From positions 4,006,501 to 4,070,500 of the forward strand of contig NC_092580.1 of NCBI RefSeq assembly GCF_037975245.1: a DNA stretch of 64,000 nt, given 5' to 3'. Positions within the stretch are counted from its first letter, which is position 1. Each line of letters begins with the position of its first letter. Origin of the DNA: Apostichopus japonicus. Lineage: Eukaryota > Echinodermata > Holothuroidea > Aspidochirotida > Stichopodidae. Position numbers and translations under genes: made by a program. The notes under the pieces are model-generated. The model was not told where the DNA came from. It saw nothing but the letters and a program-made list of their open reading frames with translations, and did no database searches. This document shows positions 39,076 through 59,200 of this stretch, piece after piece.

Positions 39076-41819
39076 TTTGCTTTTCTGGTCCTTTGTTAGA
39101 GATATTAATCCTGCTGGGAACTATTTGTAAGTACTCCTAAGATGTGCAATTGTACACTTACCCCATCATATTTCACTCCCTGCCCCCATTTTACCCCATC
39201 CTCTTCCCCTCCATTCGGGTCAGTGGTCACTATCACTCTTTTGGCACCTTTCGCCCTTTGGATGTCATCTCATATGGGTTCCATATCACCAGCATATATC
39301 CTATCTATAGTTTCTTGTCAAACTGGAGATGGAGGGTTTTAAATCAGTAGCAGACATGTCGTACCAGTAACAACATGAGTGCTTATGTTGCAAGCAGTGA
39401 TGTGCACATGATATCAAAGATGGGGTGGGGGGGGGGAAGGAAGTGGATTTTAAATTTCCACAACTAACATTAGGAAGAGGCATGAAACTTTACTGATAGG
39501 CTTTATTCGGATACAAAGTTTTACAAGGGGTGTTGATGTGAGGTCGTTGAACTGCCAAACATACAAAGTTAAAAAATGTCAAATGGTGAAAATCTGTGGC
39601 ATAAACAGACTATAAAGTACGTCTTTAATTAGGTCTATATGCAAAGTTTAGCTAAATACTTATGAATTTTGAAGAAAAAAATTCCAGGCGAAAAGTTTTC
39701 CCTCCTAACTAACGATGGCGCCTATGCGCTTCCCCAAATCCTCCTCCCCCTCCCTGCGTACGAATATAATTCTTTTTTGTTAAAAGTACGACTGCAAATA
39801 AATCTTAGCGCCTGGACGAGTATTTAATATTGCACTATATATCTATCCCATATTTCCAATGTGCCTGTGAAGACTGTGCCTGTGTCAGTATTGGCAACTG
39901 TACATACTATATATTACGAGTATGGACTGACTGCAACAAGTATGTCTGTCATTAAACATTAGCAATGTATAAGACTAAATTTCAGTTTAGCAAACACATA
40001 ATATATAGTTGTTGTTATTGTGCCCCAGCATATATGAACGTGCACAGAAAGTACATGTTATTTGAACTAAAAATTATGTCGTTTAGAAGACACGGTAGAT
40101 CCGTATGATGCCTTATGATGGAATAGTATCGGTGTGTGGGTGGTTGAGAAGGGGGTTAAATGACGGTGTAACCAGGGCAACTGAGAATTTCTCCAATGAA
40201 GTTTGAAGAATAAAATTATAATGTTATAAGATCTTTGGACCTAATTCCTGTTATCGATGATATTTTTCGGAGATTTAGTTCACTTTTATCGTAGAAAAGT
40301 ATAAATAACTGACTGATGAAAGACAATATAGAGCTTATCGATGATGTAAAACGTTGTTTATAGTGATGTCGTTTAGAAGACACCGTAGATATGTTTCGAG
40401 GAGTTGTCGCGGTAAGAGTGTCAAACAGGGACCAGAATCGGAATATTTTGGACCTAATGTTATAGTCGTCCATTGACCTTGAACGAAGGGGCCTATCGTG
40501 AAAACGTACGGGAAATTCATCCATTAATATCTCGTTTAGATGATTCCATAAGATACAGAAAAACGACTCTGAAGTCTTTAGATGTTATCATTATTACAAC
40601 CATTCTAAAAGATAACTTTGAATTGCAGACATAAGACATGATGAAAAAGGAAATTTGGCTCAAAAAACGATGTCACTACGGATGCCGCTTAACGACATTC
40701 ACACAACGTATTTATAAAGGTACGCTAGCTCTTTTGTGGAAAACTTCGAAATATCTTAAAGCTGAGAGCTGCTCCATGCATTACGTAACAAAGAACCTTG
40801 CGTCATGCGTGTCACGAGGAAACATGCTGCTTTATGATGGAATAGTATTGGTGTTGATGGTTGAGAGGGGGGGGGGGGGTTAAATGACGGTGTAACCAGG
40901 GCAACTGAGAATTTCTCCAATGAAATTTGAAAAATAACATTTTTAGATTTTGTTATTTTCCAAACTGGGACCAGAATCGGAATATTTTGGACTTAATGTT
41001 ATAGTCGTCCACTGTTTTTTTACGTAGTAGCCTAAACAGGCTTTGATTCGAGTGGTCCGAATGATCGAGACATTTCAAATAAAACTAAAAGAGGTTTTGG
41101 GAAGATTGGAATCAGCTTTGTATTTTAAAGAGGAGCTGTGGCAGACAGTGTAGAATGTGAAGAAAATATAGGGTACGCAAAATTAAAAGAAATATCCATA
41201 AACAAAGTCCACTTCTCTTTAGATGTATTCAACATAGTATACCTGGGCAATGTTTCACCCGCTGCAAGGTATCAGTTTTCACCCAGACGGAATGGTGCGG
41301 TTATGACTAATATGTAGTCGTCCAATTGTATTGAATGAAACTACCGTCTGGCATCTTCGCCCAGAAATGTAGACCCGGCGTCTATAGGCTTTGTCTGAGT
41401 GGGTATGATTGTTGCAGATACTAGGCCGCTGTTTTTGTTGTGGACATTCATTTCTTTTGGCGGTTTTTTAAACACATGTGGTATCACTGCATGGTACACA
41501 TGTGTAACCAGAAATCCGCATCTTGTGTTCATATATTTGTGTGGTCGGTAAAACATCGTTGTCATTAGTCTAGCATGCGGTATTGGCTAGACTGAAGCTA
41601 AGGAATTCTAAGAAATGTAAAGATGCCTGAATTAACACCCAATACTGTAGCATCGTGTGTTTGAGGATCATAGTATTACTCCAATATTTTGTGCAAAAGA
41701 AGTGCACCCTTTCTCCCACTATAGCTTGTACAGAATTACAACTGGTCCCTAGTATCCCCGATCGATTATCCATCGATATCATATACAAGCTCGACACGCG
41801 ACAATACGTCATTTCACTG
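39076..41819. other. Intergenic region between convergent ITIH-like and HYR genes
   Basis: No coding exon recognised. It contains a diverged direct duplication: about 40102-40205 matches 40830-40930 (ttaaatgacggtgtaaccag), and 40424-40475 matches 40961-41013 (gggaccagaatcggaatatt). The offsets differ (about 730 and 537 bp), so the second copy has lost roughly 200 bp. The phrase gtcgtttagaagacac also occurs twice (near 40079 and 40367). Confidence 0.65.
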
Positions 41820-49022
<7,203 letters not shown>

Positions 49023-50150
49023 TTTTTATTCACTGAGTCTGCAGTTAAAGTCTGTAAAGCGCTTCGCTCTTGAAAATGTGTAGTCGCTTATATGTAAGAG
49101 ACGAAGCTTTTGATACTCAGATAGGACGTGTGACTTCTATATTGGAAAACTGATATACTGTAGTTGTTTTAAAGTTATTTTTATTGCCAAAGTTCGCTTT
49201 AGGTTTGATCAGCCAACTGTGGCACCTTGACTACTGTGTAAAAATATTACACAATTTGTTGTTTAACGGTTGAACTGGAGAGGATTTTCAGCACGTATAG
49301 CCACTATATGTATGGACCGTGACGCATGTATTCGTTTTGTACGGCGTCAAAGACTGTGCAAATTGAATGCAAGTCATTGGTGATATGTAAAATTTACTAT
49401 TTTGAAAGTTTTTTTTTTTACTATTTTAAGTAAATACAATATATAGTTAATAGGTTTGATCAGTCAACTGTGACACTTAGAGAAAAAAAAAGGTTTTGTC
49501 ACACAATTTGTTGTTTAACAGTAGAACTGAACAGAATTTTCAGCACGTATATAGCCACTATATGAATGAACTGATTCATTTATTTCTATCACTCAAAATT
49601 GTCCTTTTCTCTTGGAACTATGACACAACACGATTTAAATTTGCTCAAAGTCATCATTTAATAGTACTTGCTAATGTGTTGAAAGTTCCGAACATTTGAA
49701 ACACGAGTGACCATTTTTGTCGCCATCTCCCTACATGAACTAATGTATGTATAGAGAGATGAGCTATTGTACTTCACCCAACATCAGAAATATGAGGAAG
49801 TGCGAGTGAGTAACAACAGTGTGTCGTAAACTCCTCCTAGATCGTAAATCCGATCAAGTTCAAACTTGGTGGGTAGGTGCCTGACCATGTAAACTCGTGA
49901 TTGATGGCGTCATAGGTCAACGATCTGGATCAAAGGTCAATTGAGATCATATGCATTTTTATTAGGTATGCAACTACATGAATTGCCATCTTGTATGTTA
50001 GACTTGCTAGAATATCATTTTGGGACAATCTTAACGACCAGACTTAACTTCAAACATTCTACGATGGATTCGCTTTGTTAAGTTGACAATTCTGTTTTAA
50101 TATAAGAGTTCATTTGTCATACATAGGTTATATGTGTATGAATATCCGCT
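49023..50150. other. Upstream flank of the HYR gene
   Basis: Contains the presumed promoter of the minus-strand HYR gene, without a motif I can defend. Two diverged copies of a phrase occur near 49204-49312 and 49454-49562 (ggtttgatcag, caactgtg, acaatttgttgtttaac, ttttcagcacgtat), a direct repeat at about 250 bp offset. Confidence 0.5.
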
Positions 50151-50158
50151 TGTGTAGG

Positions 50159-50948
50159 CAGGCCCGTAGCCAGAGTACTGAGCATGAGGGGACCAGAAAT
50201 TTTCCAAGGAGGGCCAACAATTGATTCACTATCTAAGCGGAGAGCCACCATTGGTTGGCGCGTGGCGCGCAAGAACATTTTTGACACATCAAACGCCCCT
50301 GATCACCGGAAATGGCACTTCACAAGCTCTGCAGTGGCTATTCTGAAAGTAACATCGTGTAATAAAATAATGTGCTATAAATCATTCGATGAATTTTTTT
50401 TTTGAAAAGCCTGGGAAGGTTTGAACATAATTTGATTATTTGTTGAACACATAAGGTGAGGTGATCTTGTTTGGGGTAAACTCAATGAAATAACAGCTAT
50501 ATGCATGCCAGCTAGTAATTAGTTCATTGCATGATTATTGTAACAAGAACATTTTCCGTTCTTTGGCTTTGGATAGTTTAGCTACAATGGAAGACACTGT
50601 AATTGGTGAGCCCTTTCCCCATACCACTTAATATAGGGATGTTTGATTGACACTACAGTAGTTCTATGCTGAGAGCCAAAACTGTTCATATAAGTTAGGA
50701 ACACAAAAACAATCATCTTGAACTACATAGGCTTCAAAATACAGCCCCATTCAATAGTTTGTGGAATATGAACCTGAACAACCAATGTAAGTTGTAAGCA
50801 TTAGACCATTTTACCTTATGTGTTCAACAAATAATCAAGTTATGTTCAAATCTTCCCAGGCTTTCAAAAAACAGTTTTTCACCGAAACATTTTCAGACTC
50901 AAATTTTCTAAGTGGGGCCAACATATTTCCCCCTCGACAACGGGCCTG
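50159..50948. mobile_element. hAT-type MITE with 8-bp target duplication
   Basis: The element starts CAGGCCCGTAG and ends CAACGGGCCTG, giving terminal inverted repeats. It is flanked by perfect 8-bp direct repeats TGTGTAGG at 50151-50158 and 50949-50956. Inside is a second inverted pair: about 50402-50458 is the near-perfect reverse complement of 50817-50875 (gcctgggaag, caaataatcaa). No transposase frame is present, so it is non-autonomous. An 8-bp duplication and CAGG-type ends are typical of the hAT superfamily. Confidence 0.88.
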
Positions 50949-51929
50949 TGTGTAGGAACTGGGAATTCGTCAGTAGCTGCCCTTCTCTTTCAAAACTGGT
51001 AGACATGATTCTGTGGAAGTTGGAGCATGAGAGACCAATTATTTGGCTATCTTGATAATACTGATGACCTTTAAAGCTGTGACCTGGGTACAGCTTGCGG
51101 CGGTTATTGTGTTATCAACTAATATATTCACCTCTAATATGCTTGAAATTTAATGATTTTCTTAGTTTTGGGAGTCAAACTTTTGTTAGAAAGTCAAGTT
51201 GATGATCAATAACTAATTTGAAGATTTTTGAACGCTGAACTGCTGTCGATTAATTTGCGTCTTGGGAGCAATATAGAAACATGTATTGTAACTGAGTAAC
51301 TCAGTTTAAGAATTAGGATGTATCGGTTTGGATTCAGTAGAGTGTGCAACCACCATTTTTGTAGTGGGGAATGTTTTAACTCATCTAGTGGGTGGTCCAC
51401 AGACATGATATAACCAGAAAGCCAGTTGGCTTGTGATTCCTTGTCATATACTTTCAAATAACTATCTGACTATCTGCCACATTTTTCACGATTTTGGCAC
51501 CCTAATACGGCACACGATATCACGATATTCGAGTGAATTATATCAACTTGTCACTTGAGTTATGTCAAAGACGTAGTGTCTGTATAACACGCCGGTATAC
51601 TTTCTTACCGTTCAAGCCGAGCGCCACCATTTGGATGAGCGGCTTCAGTTTATGTCGCATGACGTCATTCTTCCTACTTTAATTTCTATGCTTTTGTCAA
51701 AGATTTATAAACGCCCTTTCACAAAACTAAACTGAGCTGAATTTGACCAAACTATGTTCACAATAAGAAACTCATAGCATTGGAGAATTCACTTGTTAAT
51801 TGTAGATATAATTGTGGAGTTATGTTTAAAAGGTTTCAGACTTTGACAACTGTTGACCTCATTGGACATCTAAAAATATCAATAGCATTCTTGCAATCAC
51901 TAAGCTGGATTTACATAATAAGTATAAAG

Positions 51930-52500
51930 ATCAAGAAAGATGTACTTATTGAGTTATTGTGTTTACAAGATTTTACAAGACTTTGACTCAAATGTTAACC
52001 GCAAATGACCTCCAATTTCCAATTTGACCTTCAATTTCAATCGGGTTAGTCTACTCAATTGAAGGCATCAACATACCAAGTATGAGATTCATCAAAGCGT
52101 CTCTTTTTGAGATATCATGTTTATAATGTTTCCACAGTTTGACATAGGATGACCTTTGAACCAAAAAAAAATTGTAGCCAAGAGCTCACTCTGTTACATG
52201 CACATGCCAAGTTTGAAGTCCATCCAACTTTAATATTGAGTTATCGTGTTTACAAGCATTTTAGTAAGACCTCAGGTGACATTACCTTTGACTTTCACTC
52301 TTGAGATATTGTGTGAACAATGTTTCATACGTTTACCTTTGACCAATACCAACATTGATCCCAAACCAGTTCTACCAAATATGAAATGTACCCCAGTTAT
52401 CTTTCTGAAAAGTTAGAGCGTTTACGAGCAAGTGTCACATACACACGCCATCACCATCGCATAAATTCCTTCTGCCTTCTGAATCCAAAATGGAGAGTGC
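51930..52500. repeat. Degenerate interspersed repeat of the 'gaccttgaccttt' type
   Basis: Successive phrases recur at irregular spacing: gttattgtgtttacaag, gatatcatgtttataatg, gagttatcgtgtttacaag, gagatattgtgtgaacaatg, each with tgacctttga-like text, ending at cacacgccatcaccatcgca and tccttctgccttctg. This style is common in echinoderm and other marine invertebrate repeats. No open frame was seen. Confidence 0.55.
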
Positions 52501-53044
52501 TTAGATGCAAAATGGTGCTACTATATTTTGCAACCCAGTGAAACAGTTTAAAATTTGTTAAACTGTTTAGGCTGTACCGCATGTATACCATGTCTCTAGT
52601 GGGGGAGTTGGTCCCCATCCCACCCCTCAACCCAAAGAAAATGTAGAGGTAATCCTTGTGTGGCAGTATTTGTTTCAATTCTAACACCTAACTGTAAAAC
52701 CGCAGGTTTAATAAACAAACCGTCTACCATACGATATTAAACAGATCATCTCCTTGTTCCTGTTTTCCCCATATTTTAGGTTTTTCGATCATCTCCTGTG
52801 TCAGTTCTACACCCCTCCCCCCCCCCCCCAATTTATTCAGATATTACATAAATTACGATTTTGTATCTATACATTTCAATCATGTTACTTATTTCACTTT
52901 CTTAATCAAGAATTTCTTAGCCCCCAGTGTCTCCCCCTTCTCTCTCCCCTTCCCTTATTTTCTTATAGTTTAATTAGATCTCCGCAAATTCAGGCAAAAC
53001 AATTGACTGGGTATTAAAAATGTGTTAGCTAGTCTGGATATACC

Positions 53045-53508
53045 AAATTGTTACTAGAATATATATAGACGAATGATGTAATCATGACAAAAAGCCTCTG
53101 AATAATGATGCAATATTGGGTATGGGGGGGGGGGGGGGGATTGAGACCAACTAGTTTGGAGATAACTGCATTGCCTGACCCAGCAAACTTTCTGAAAGTA
53201 AAATGAGTGGACAGTTGGGGAAGCGGGGGGGGGGGGGGGTGAAAGGGTAGATGAGGGGGTAAAATGTGTCAGCTGATCATTCATATCTGGTCTCTGGTTA
53301 TTAGACTGAGAGGACTATGAATATGTCACAAGGCTCAGAATAATGCAACTTGATGACCCGATTTTAATTTACAATTTATCTGGTTTGAACAAATGAACAC
53401 AAAGCAAAGAAAAATATGGTAAACACAGATGGTGGTGTTGTAAAGCAACTTTTATTATTATTATTTATCCTTATTTTATCCCTATTATTTATACTTTAGG
53501 CAACATTC
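53045..53508 (+). repeat. Long dispersed repeat, copy A
   Basis: Matches 62643-63135 over most of its length: tactagaatatatatagac, catgacaaaaagcctc, gcaatattgggt, a G run, ggagataactgcattgc, tgtcagctgatcattcat, acagatggtggtgttgtaa. In both places it runs straight into a copy of the dispersed family also found in the ITIH-like introns. Poly-G runs in both copies differ in length. Confidence 0.85.
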
Positions 53509-53855
53509 TAGGCTTGATTAATCATAGTCCAAGAAAAAGGAACAATTTGAGTGCTGTTAATGTTTTTGTAACTATTCCGGTGTTCATTATATTCAGCTTG
53601 AAAGTAAACCTGATCCCTGGAATGCTGCTTTTTCCCCCGTATATTTATTGTGTTGCTTCTCAGGAATATACCTAACAGTCTGTATGTTAGACTAAGTAGT
53701 CCAGTCACTTTAACTGATGAGACTCACATGTTTAAATGATCATTTCTCAAAAGTCAGAAGTGGCATAGAATTGCAATCTGGACTGATAGCAGTGCTTTCT
53801 TACTGTCTTTAACATATCAAGATAAATTGCATTGCTTAAAGTCATCCTTAAAAAT
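53509..53855 (+). repeat. Dispersed repeat family, copy 3 (internally deleted)
   Basis: Starts taatcatagtccaag and ends near aaagtcatccttaaa. Compared with copies 1 and 2 it lacks roughly 220 bp between ggaatgctgc and tgtgttgcttctc, then resumes with gactaagtagtccagtcac. Confidence 0.65.
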
Positions 53856-54529
53856 ACAAATCTCCACAATATAATAATAATCCAACTTGAATAAAAACAT
53901 GAAAAGAAGCCCAAGTACCACTAACTACATAACCATGAACCACTTGATAATATACAGAACCTGGGCACGAAAACCAAACGACTGATCCACTCTCAACCCG
54001 TCCTCTCGCATTGAGGCTGACTGTGTGATCAATTTGCTTATGGGTACAATATTTCAACAATACGAGGGAAATACAAATAAACGTTCTCTACATGAATTGC
54101 TCATTAATCACATAAATTGCAAGTATAAAGTGAGGACTTTATAAAGGGAAGCAATACCCAATGTAACAACCTCAAAAATTAATAGTACATACAAGAGATG
54201 CTTCTTTAAAGTAATTACTACCACTTTTGATATCACCCCCCCCCCCCCCACCTTAGTTTTTTCTATGAGCATCTTATTTACAAAATCAAAGTAATGAATG
54301 TCCAACTTCATTTACAAATAGCTGTTCATACAAGGTATAAACTCAACTGCTCAGCATACATGTCTTAGTGCAGTAGAATAGAGCACTAGAATATTACCCC
54401 TAGTCCTCTATAACAGACAACCTCACACCCCATGCTGCGATACTTAAGATGCATGATCACTCTTAGAAGTGTAAATGGAATCATAACGAAATAGCCAATA
54501 ATTAATTAATTTAGGTTTACAGTCTTGTT

Positions 54530-54885
54530 CAAGGCCAGGCCTTCTCACAAAACTTTTACAACTTAACCCTGGTCATTGGTAACTTGTCACACCTACACAC
54601 CAAAGTGTGCACAATTCAATCAATCTCTCCTGGGGCACCACAGTGCACCACAACCACGTGTCCCCCGGGGGACTTCCCATAGGGTGCAGCCACAAACCGG
54701 CGCACACAACTATATTTACAAGTTACCTCGCAAGTCCCCTTTTAAACACCTGGGTGAAGAGAGGCAATGGAGAAAAAGCGCCTTGCCCAAGGACACAACG
54801 TAATGATCTGGCTAGGGCTCGAACCTGTAATCCTTAGATCACAAGTCCACTGCCTCAACCACAATGCCCTCACAATAATTGTGGT
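54530..54885 (-). repeat. tRNA-derived SINE
   Basis: On the minus strand the head reads gagggcattgtggttgag (A-box-like) and then ggttcgagccc (B box, complement near 54815-54825), followed by gtgtccttgggcaaggcgc, a core shared by many animal SINEs. The body extends toward 54530. The tRNA-like head is in the expected order and spacing. Confidence 0.65.
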
Positions 54886-55348
54886 AATGATTAAACTACT
54901 CGGTGTTCTACATAGCAAACAGGCTATTAAGTGCAGTAATGATAGGAATTGTAATAAATGTTCAAGTGAACGGTTACAGAAGTGGAGTAACGAGATGAAG
55001 TTGTCTTTACATAAAAAAATAAAAAAATGTGGCCGGAGACAATGCTCCAGTTTTCTACCGGAAAAAAAACCTCAAAAGAAAAACGTATCAATAAATGAAC
55101 TCTGTTAAGCAATACCCAACACAAAAACAACCTCAAAAACTAAGTAGTGCATACTAGAGAATGCCAAGTAACAGTGTTTCTATAAAAAAAAAACTTCATG
55201 GTGTTTTCTCTTTATCAACTACCACCTCGTGCATTTGGCTGTCACTCGACGCTTTCAATTCTAATAATTGTTCTGAGGTTTGGTCGGACGCAGAGGTGGA
55301 ATCTGTGGACCCAGACTCTGGACTGGCTGGTTGCTTTCTTAACTTACA

Positions 55349-56251
55349 TTAACATATAACCAAACCAGCTATTACTAAACCTACTACCACCAGCACCACC
55401 GGCACAATTACTGCCACATTTGAATTGTTTTGGGTGGGAACAGATGGTGTAGTTGGGACACTAGTAGTAACCACAGGGTCAGTTTGGATCACATGTAAGA
55501 GGCTGACTTCACCTTTGCTTCCATTTCTATATTCGCAACTGATAGTTCCATTTACATAAATGGATTGATGGAATTTATAAATGTTTTCGTCACAGGTCAA
55601 GTTACTTCCCTGGATAATGATTTTAAGGGGGCTACTGCGTCCATTAACATAGACCAATATGTCATTGTTAGTGGCTGTTATCGCACTAACTGTATCGGGC
55701 CTGTTGAACTGCTCAAGGTTCAGTTTTTCCAAAGGGTTGTTCTCCAACCCTAGAATACTTAAGTTTAAGTGGTTCAAGTCTAAGTCTAAGTAAGGTACTT
55801 CCGTTATCATGTTGTTCCCAAAGTAAGCAGTCTTCAAGTTTGGCAACATTCTGTTAAAATAATTTGGCAGTTTAGTGATTATGTTTTGCATCAAAGACAG
55901 CACTGTTAAGGTTCGCAAGGAAGCATAACTTTCACTAAAACTGCCTATATTGTTACCATCCAAGTCTACCAAGTTTAACTGTGTGAATCCTCTGATTGCT
56001 CGATCTGGCACCAAAACAAACTTATTGTTAGCCAGATGTAGTTCATGGACATTTGGGAAATTTACACCCAAATCATATGGAAGGGAAGATGGATTACCTG
56101 AAGACAGATTCAAACATCGATATTTTGAACAGCCTTGTGTATTATCACAGCAGTCTGTAGGATCAACAAGGACGATGCAATCCAGACAAGTCTGACCTGA
56201 AACAGTGCCCAAGACGCTTGAAAATATGATGAAAATGAGTATTTTCATCAT
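55349..56251 (-). CDS. LRR surface protein, short form (single exon)
   Basis: A 300-residue frame from the first of two ATGs (56251) to TAA at 55351-55349. Residues 1-19 (MMKILIFIIFSSVLGTVSG) form a strong signal peptide. A Cys-rich N-cap (TCLDC, CCDNTQGCSKYRC) precedes about five leucine-rich repeats (HELHLANNKF, LVDLDGNNI, VLSLMQNIITKLP, TAYFGNNMITEVP, ILGLENNPLEKL), then a short C-cap (NLTC to ISCEY), a Thr/Pro/Val stalk, and a hydrophobic segment that ends the protein at Cys. With no cytoplasmic tail, a GPI anchor is likely. About six N-glycosylation sites are present. The ligand is unknown. An ORF start further upstream (56320) is only a GTG and is not supported; the frame does continue upstream to a splice acceptor. 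Confidence 0.85.
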   Translation of the reverse strand: MMKILIFIIFSSVLGTVSGQTCLDCIVLVDPTDCCDNTQGCSKYRCLNLSSGNPSSLPYDLGVNFPNVHELHLANNKFVLVPDRAIRGFTQLNLVDLDGNNIGSFSESYASLRTLTVLSLMQNIITKLPNYFNRMLPNLKTAYFGNNMITEVPYLDLDLNHLNLSILGLENNPLEKLNLEQFNRPDTVSAITATNNDILVYVNGRSSPLKIIIQGSNLTCDENIYKFHQSIYVNGTISCEYRNGSKGEVSLLHVIQTDPVVTTSVPTTPSVPTQNNSNVAVIVPVVLVVVGLVIAGLVIC

Positions 56252-59200
56252 AGGAAATTTACATGATATGGCTGAGAAGGTCTTCCAGAAAGCAAGCCAG
56301 TCTGGTAAAATCTTACCCACTTTTCCCGAGGTTTTCTCTGTAAAAGATGAAGAGAAAGTTTGAATGACCCAATGTGTAACTAACTATATTAAAACAATAG
56401 ACATTTTGATATTCAAATCTTGATCCAAATTGAGCACATGTGTGTCCGGAATGATATCAATATGATATCAGTCAATTACACTCATGCTACTCAAATAACG
56501 AAACACAAATTAAAACTGTTATCAATTCAAAGAGCTATGCGACATGCCAAGATTGAACAACTGATAAATTTGAACCTGAGTGAACAATCAGAAACTACAG
56601 TGTAATGCCTACCAGCAAAACGTAGATTTGTGCTTGTATGATTAACTTCTAATGATATTCAGTTGATAGCTAGAAACCTAGATTTTTTCCCAGTGTTGCC
56701 CATCTTTAATATGCATAATATTGCTTTGAAGAACAATGGTGAACACATCTTTGCCCATGAGCCATCATTAACCACAGATAATTACTCAAGCTACCTTTCA
56801 TTGGATGTAGTGTTCACAAGCATTCTGGTAAAAGCTATTGTCACCAGTATGTTATTGGAAAAAGTTTGGGTTTTTTATTAAACAGATTACCACATTGAGA
56901 AATACTGGGGTGCTTACACCTGTGAAACTGTATAGTTACAAGAACCTCAAATGAACTTACGATAAACCCAATCTGGGACTGCTGGTAAAAGTTTCACCAG
57001 GGTGGTCAAAATGCGTTCATTTCCTGAAATAACAAAGTATAAAAAGCACAAGTTAAACACAGTAAAAACTTAACTATGTGGAAATAATAAAATTAATATA
57101 CGATGGAGAGAAATCCTCTCATACACCCAGACAGTCCCCCACCATCCACCATAAATGTCACCCAATACGGTATTTGTACGAGTTTTAGTTCTTTTCAAAA
57201 GATTACCTGTACTGTCTTACTACAGTGATATGCGTATGAAACTTGGACCCTAATGAATATGCTATTGATCAGGTTTTCTTTCAAATGTTTAGACAATTAC
57301 AAAACAAAAATCTGTTCATTGAAAGAGCAGTCACCATGAAATAAACTTAAATCTAGGCTGGGATTTGCACATCTGGTTAAAAGCCATTCAATAATGGCTG
57401 TTTTATGTGATGACTGAACCATCTCAGTAGGTTGTTTGCTGAAAACTCCTCCAATATAGCAAAATTACCAAACAGTGTGCACATGTGGGTTGATATAATT
57501 TCTCTGAAGGATCAAAAGCACCCAGGGATACTAATTAATTGGAAAGTAATTTGTAAAAGTTGTGATTGGTTGATATTTCATAACAATCAAGAGCATCTAA
57601 ATGGTTTTCTTTCCACCACTGCTGCAAGTATGTACATATGTATTTAAATAATTGACCTTTTCGTCCTCCCCACTCACAAATATTGAAAATAGGACACAGA
57701 ACTTTATTGATTTAAGAGAACTTCCACTAGGGTATATGCAGATGCCAGGCAATACAAATTGCTTCTGTACTTACCGAAGAAACTTATTTGTAGTAAACCA
57801 GGATCCATCTGAAAGCCTTTCGCAGGTGATCCATTTTGTCGACTTCCACCACTGGACTGTGGGTCCTCTGGTGAAGATAGATCTTGTAGGAAGCCACCAC
57901 CAATTGGTGAACACATTTGTGGATCTTGCAGAGTTTCATGGCTGTCAGAATTTATTCCCCCTTGATCTACATTTTAATTACGAATCAAAAATACAAAATA
58001 GGAATTTTGAAATATAACAGTACTCTCTGCTACTTGAAGATATTTAAACTTTGTGGTATAAAATCTTCGTTGATAGAGATTAGCCTCGAACTAGATAAAA
58101 TATTCTGTTACTGGAATAAACTGTTCATTCACCAGGAAACAAAATTAAATCTAGGCTGCGATTTGCACATCTGGATAGAAGCCTCCATTTAAGCAAAAAT
58201 TAACCCACATCTCAAACAGTGTGCACATATGAGTTGATATTATTTCTCTGAAGGATCAAAAGCACCTGGGGATCCTAATTATTTGGAAAGTATCTGTAAA
58301 GTTATCATTGGTTGATACGTCATAACAGTTTACAACAGCTAAATGGTTTCCTTTCCAACACTTCTGCAAGTATGTACATATATATATGTATTTGGATAAT
58401 TTACCTTTACCTCCTCCCTACTCATAAAAAACTCCAATTTCGTAAAACTTGCCAACTTTAATATCATACATTTAGGAAAACGCCCTCGCTCATTACAATT
58501 TTTTTTCTAAGTAAAGCATCAAAGTTAACCATGTCTCAAACAACCTGCAGATATTATCTGCTCACTCTATCACAAGCAATTGAGGATCACAAGCAATTGA
58601 GGATCCTAATTAATTGGAAATGTCTGTAAAGTTAAACTGTAATTGTTGATTCTTCAAAACAATCTACACTCTGTTTCTTCTTAATGATTTTCTTTCCAAC
58701 ACTGCTGCAAGTACGTACCATATTTATTTGAATAATTTACCTTCTTGTCCTCCCATTGACAAATATTCAAAATTGGTCAGGATAATCACTGTAAGAGAAC
58801 TTCATCTAGGATATATGCAGGAGATGCCAGACAATCCAATTGTTTCTGTACTCACCAAAGAAACTTGTTTGTGGTGAACCATCCATCTGAAAGTCTTTTG
58901 AAGGAGATCCATGTTGTAGACTTCCGCCACTGGACGGTGTGTCCTCTGGTAAAGATTGGTTGACAAAACATTCTTCCTGTTGTGCCTATGAAATCATAAC
59001 AAAACAACATAAACACTAAAATATCACACACAGATAAGTGACTTGACATTTTGTAGAAACTGACATTCATCTAAGCCAGGGGCTGAGGCAGGAATAGGCC
59101 ATTTGGGTGTGCAATTAAAAAAAAACTACACGTTTTGTATTAAAATTATTGCTGTGTATGGTTGCTGAATATAAATAGCTGACATGGCAGGTCAAAGAAC

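Noticed and set aside
55349-56320. Start of the short LRR protein at 56320
   Set aside because: That codon is GTG; the ATG pair at 56251-56246 directly precedes an excellent signal peptide.
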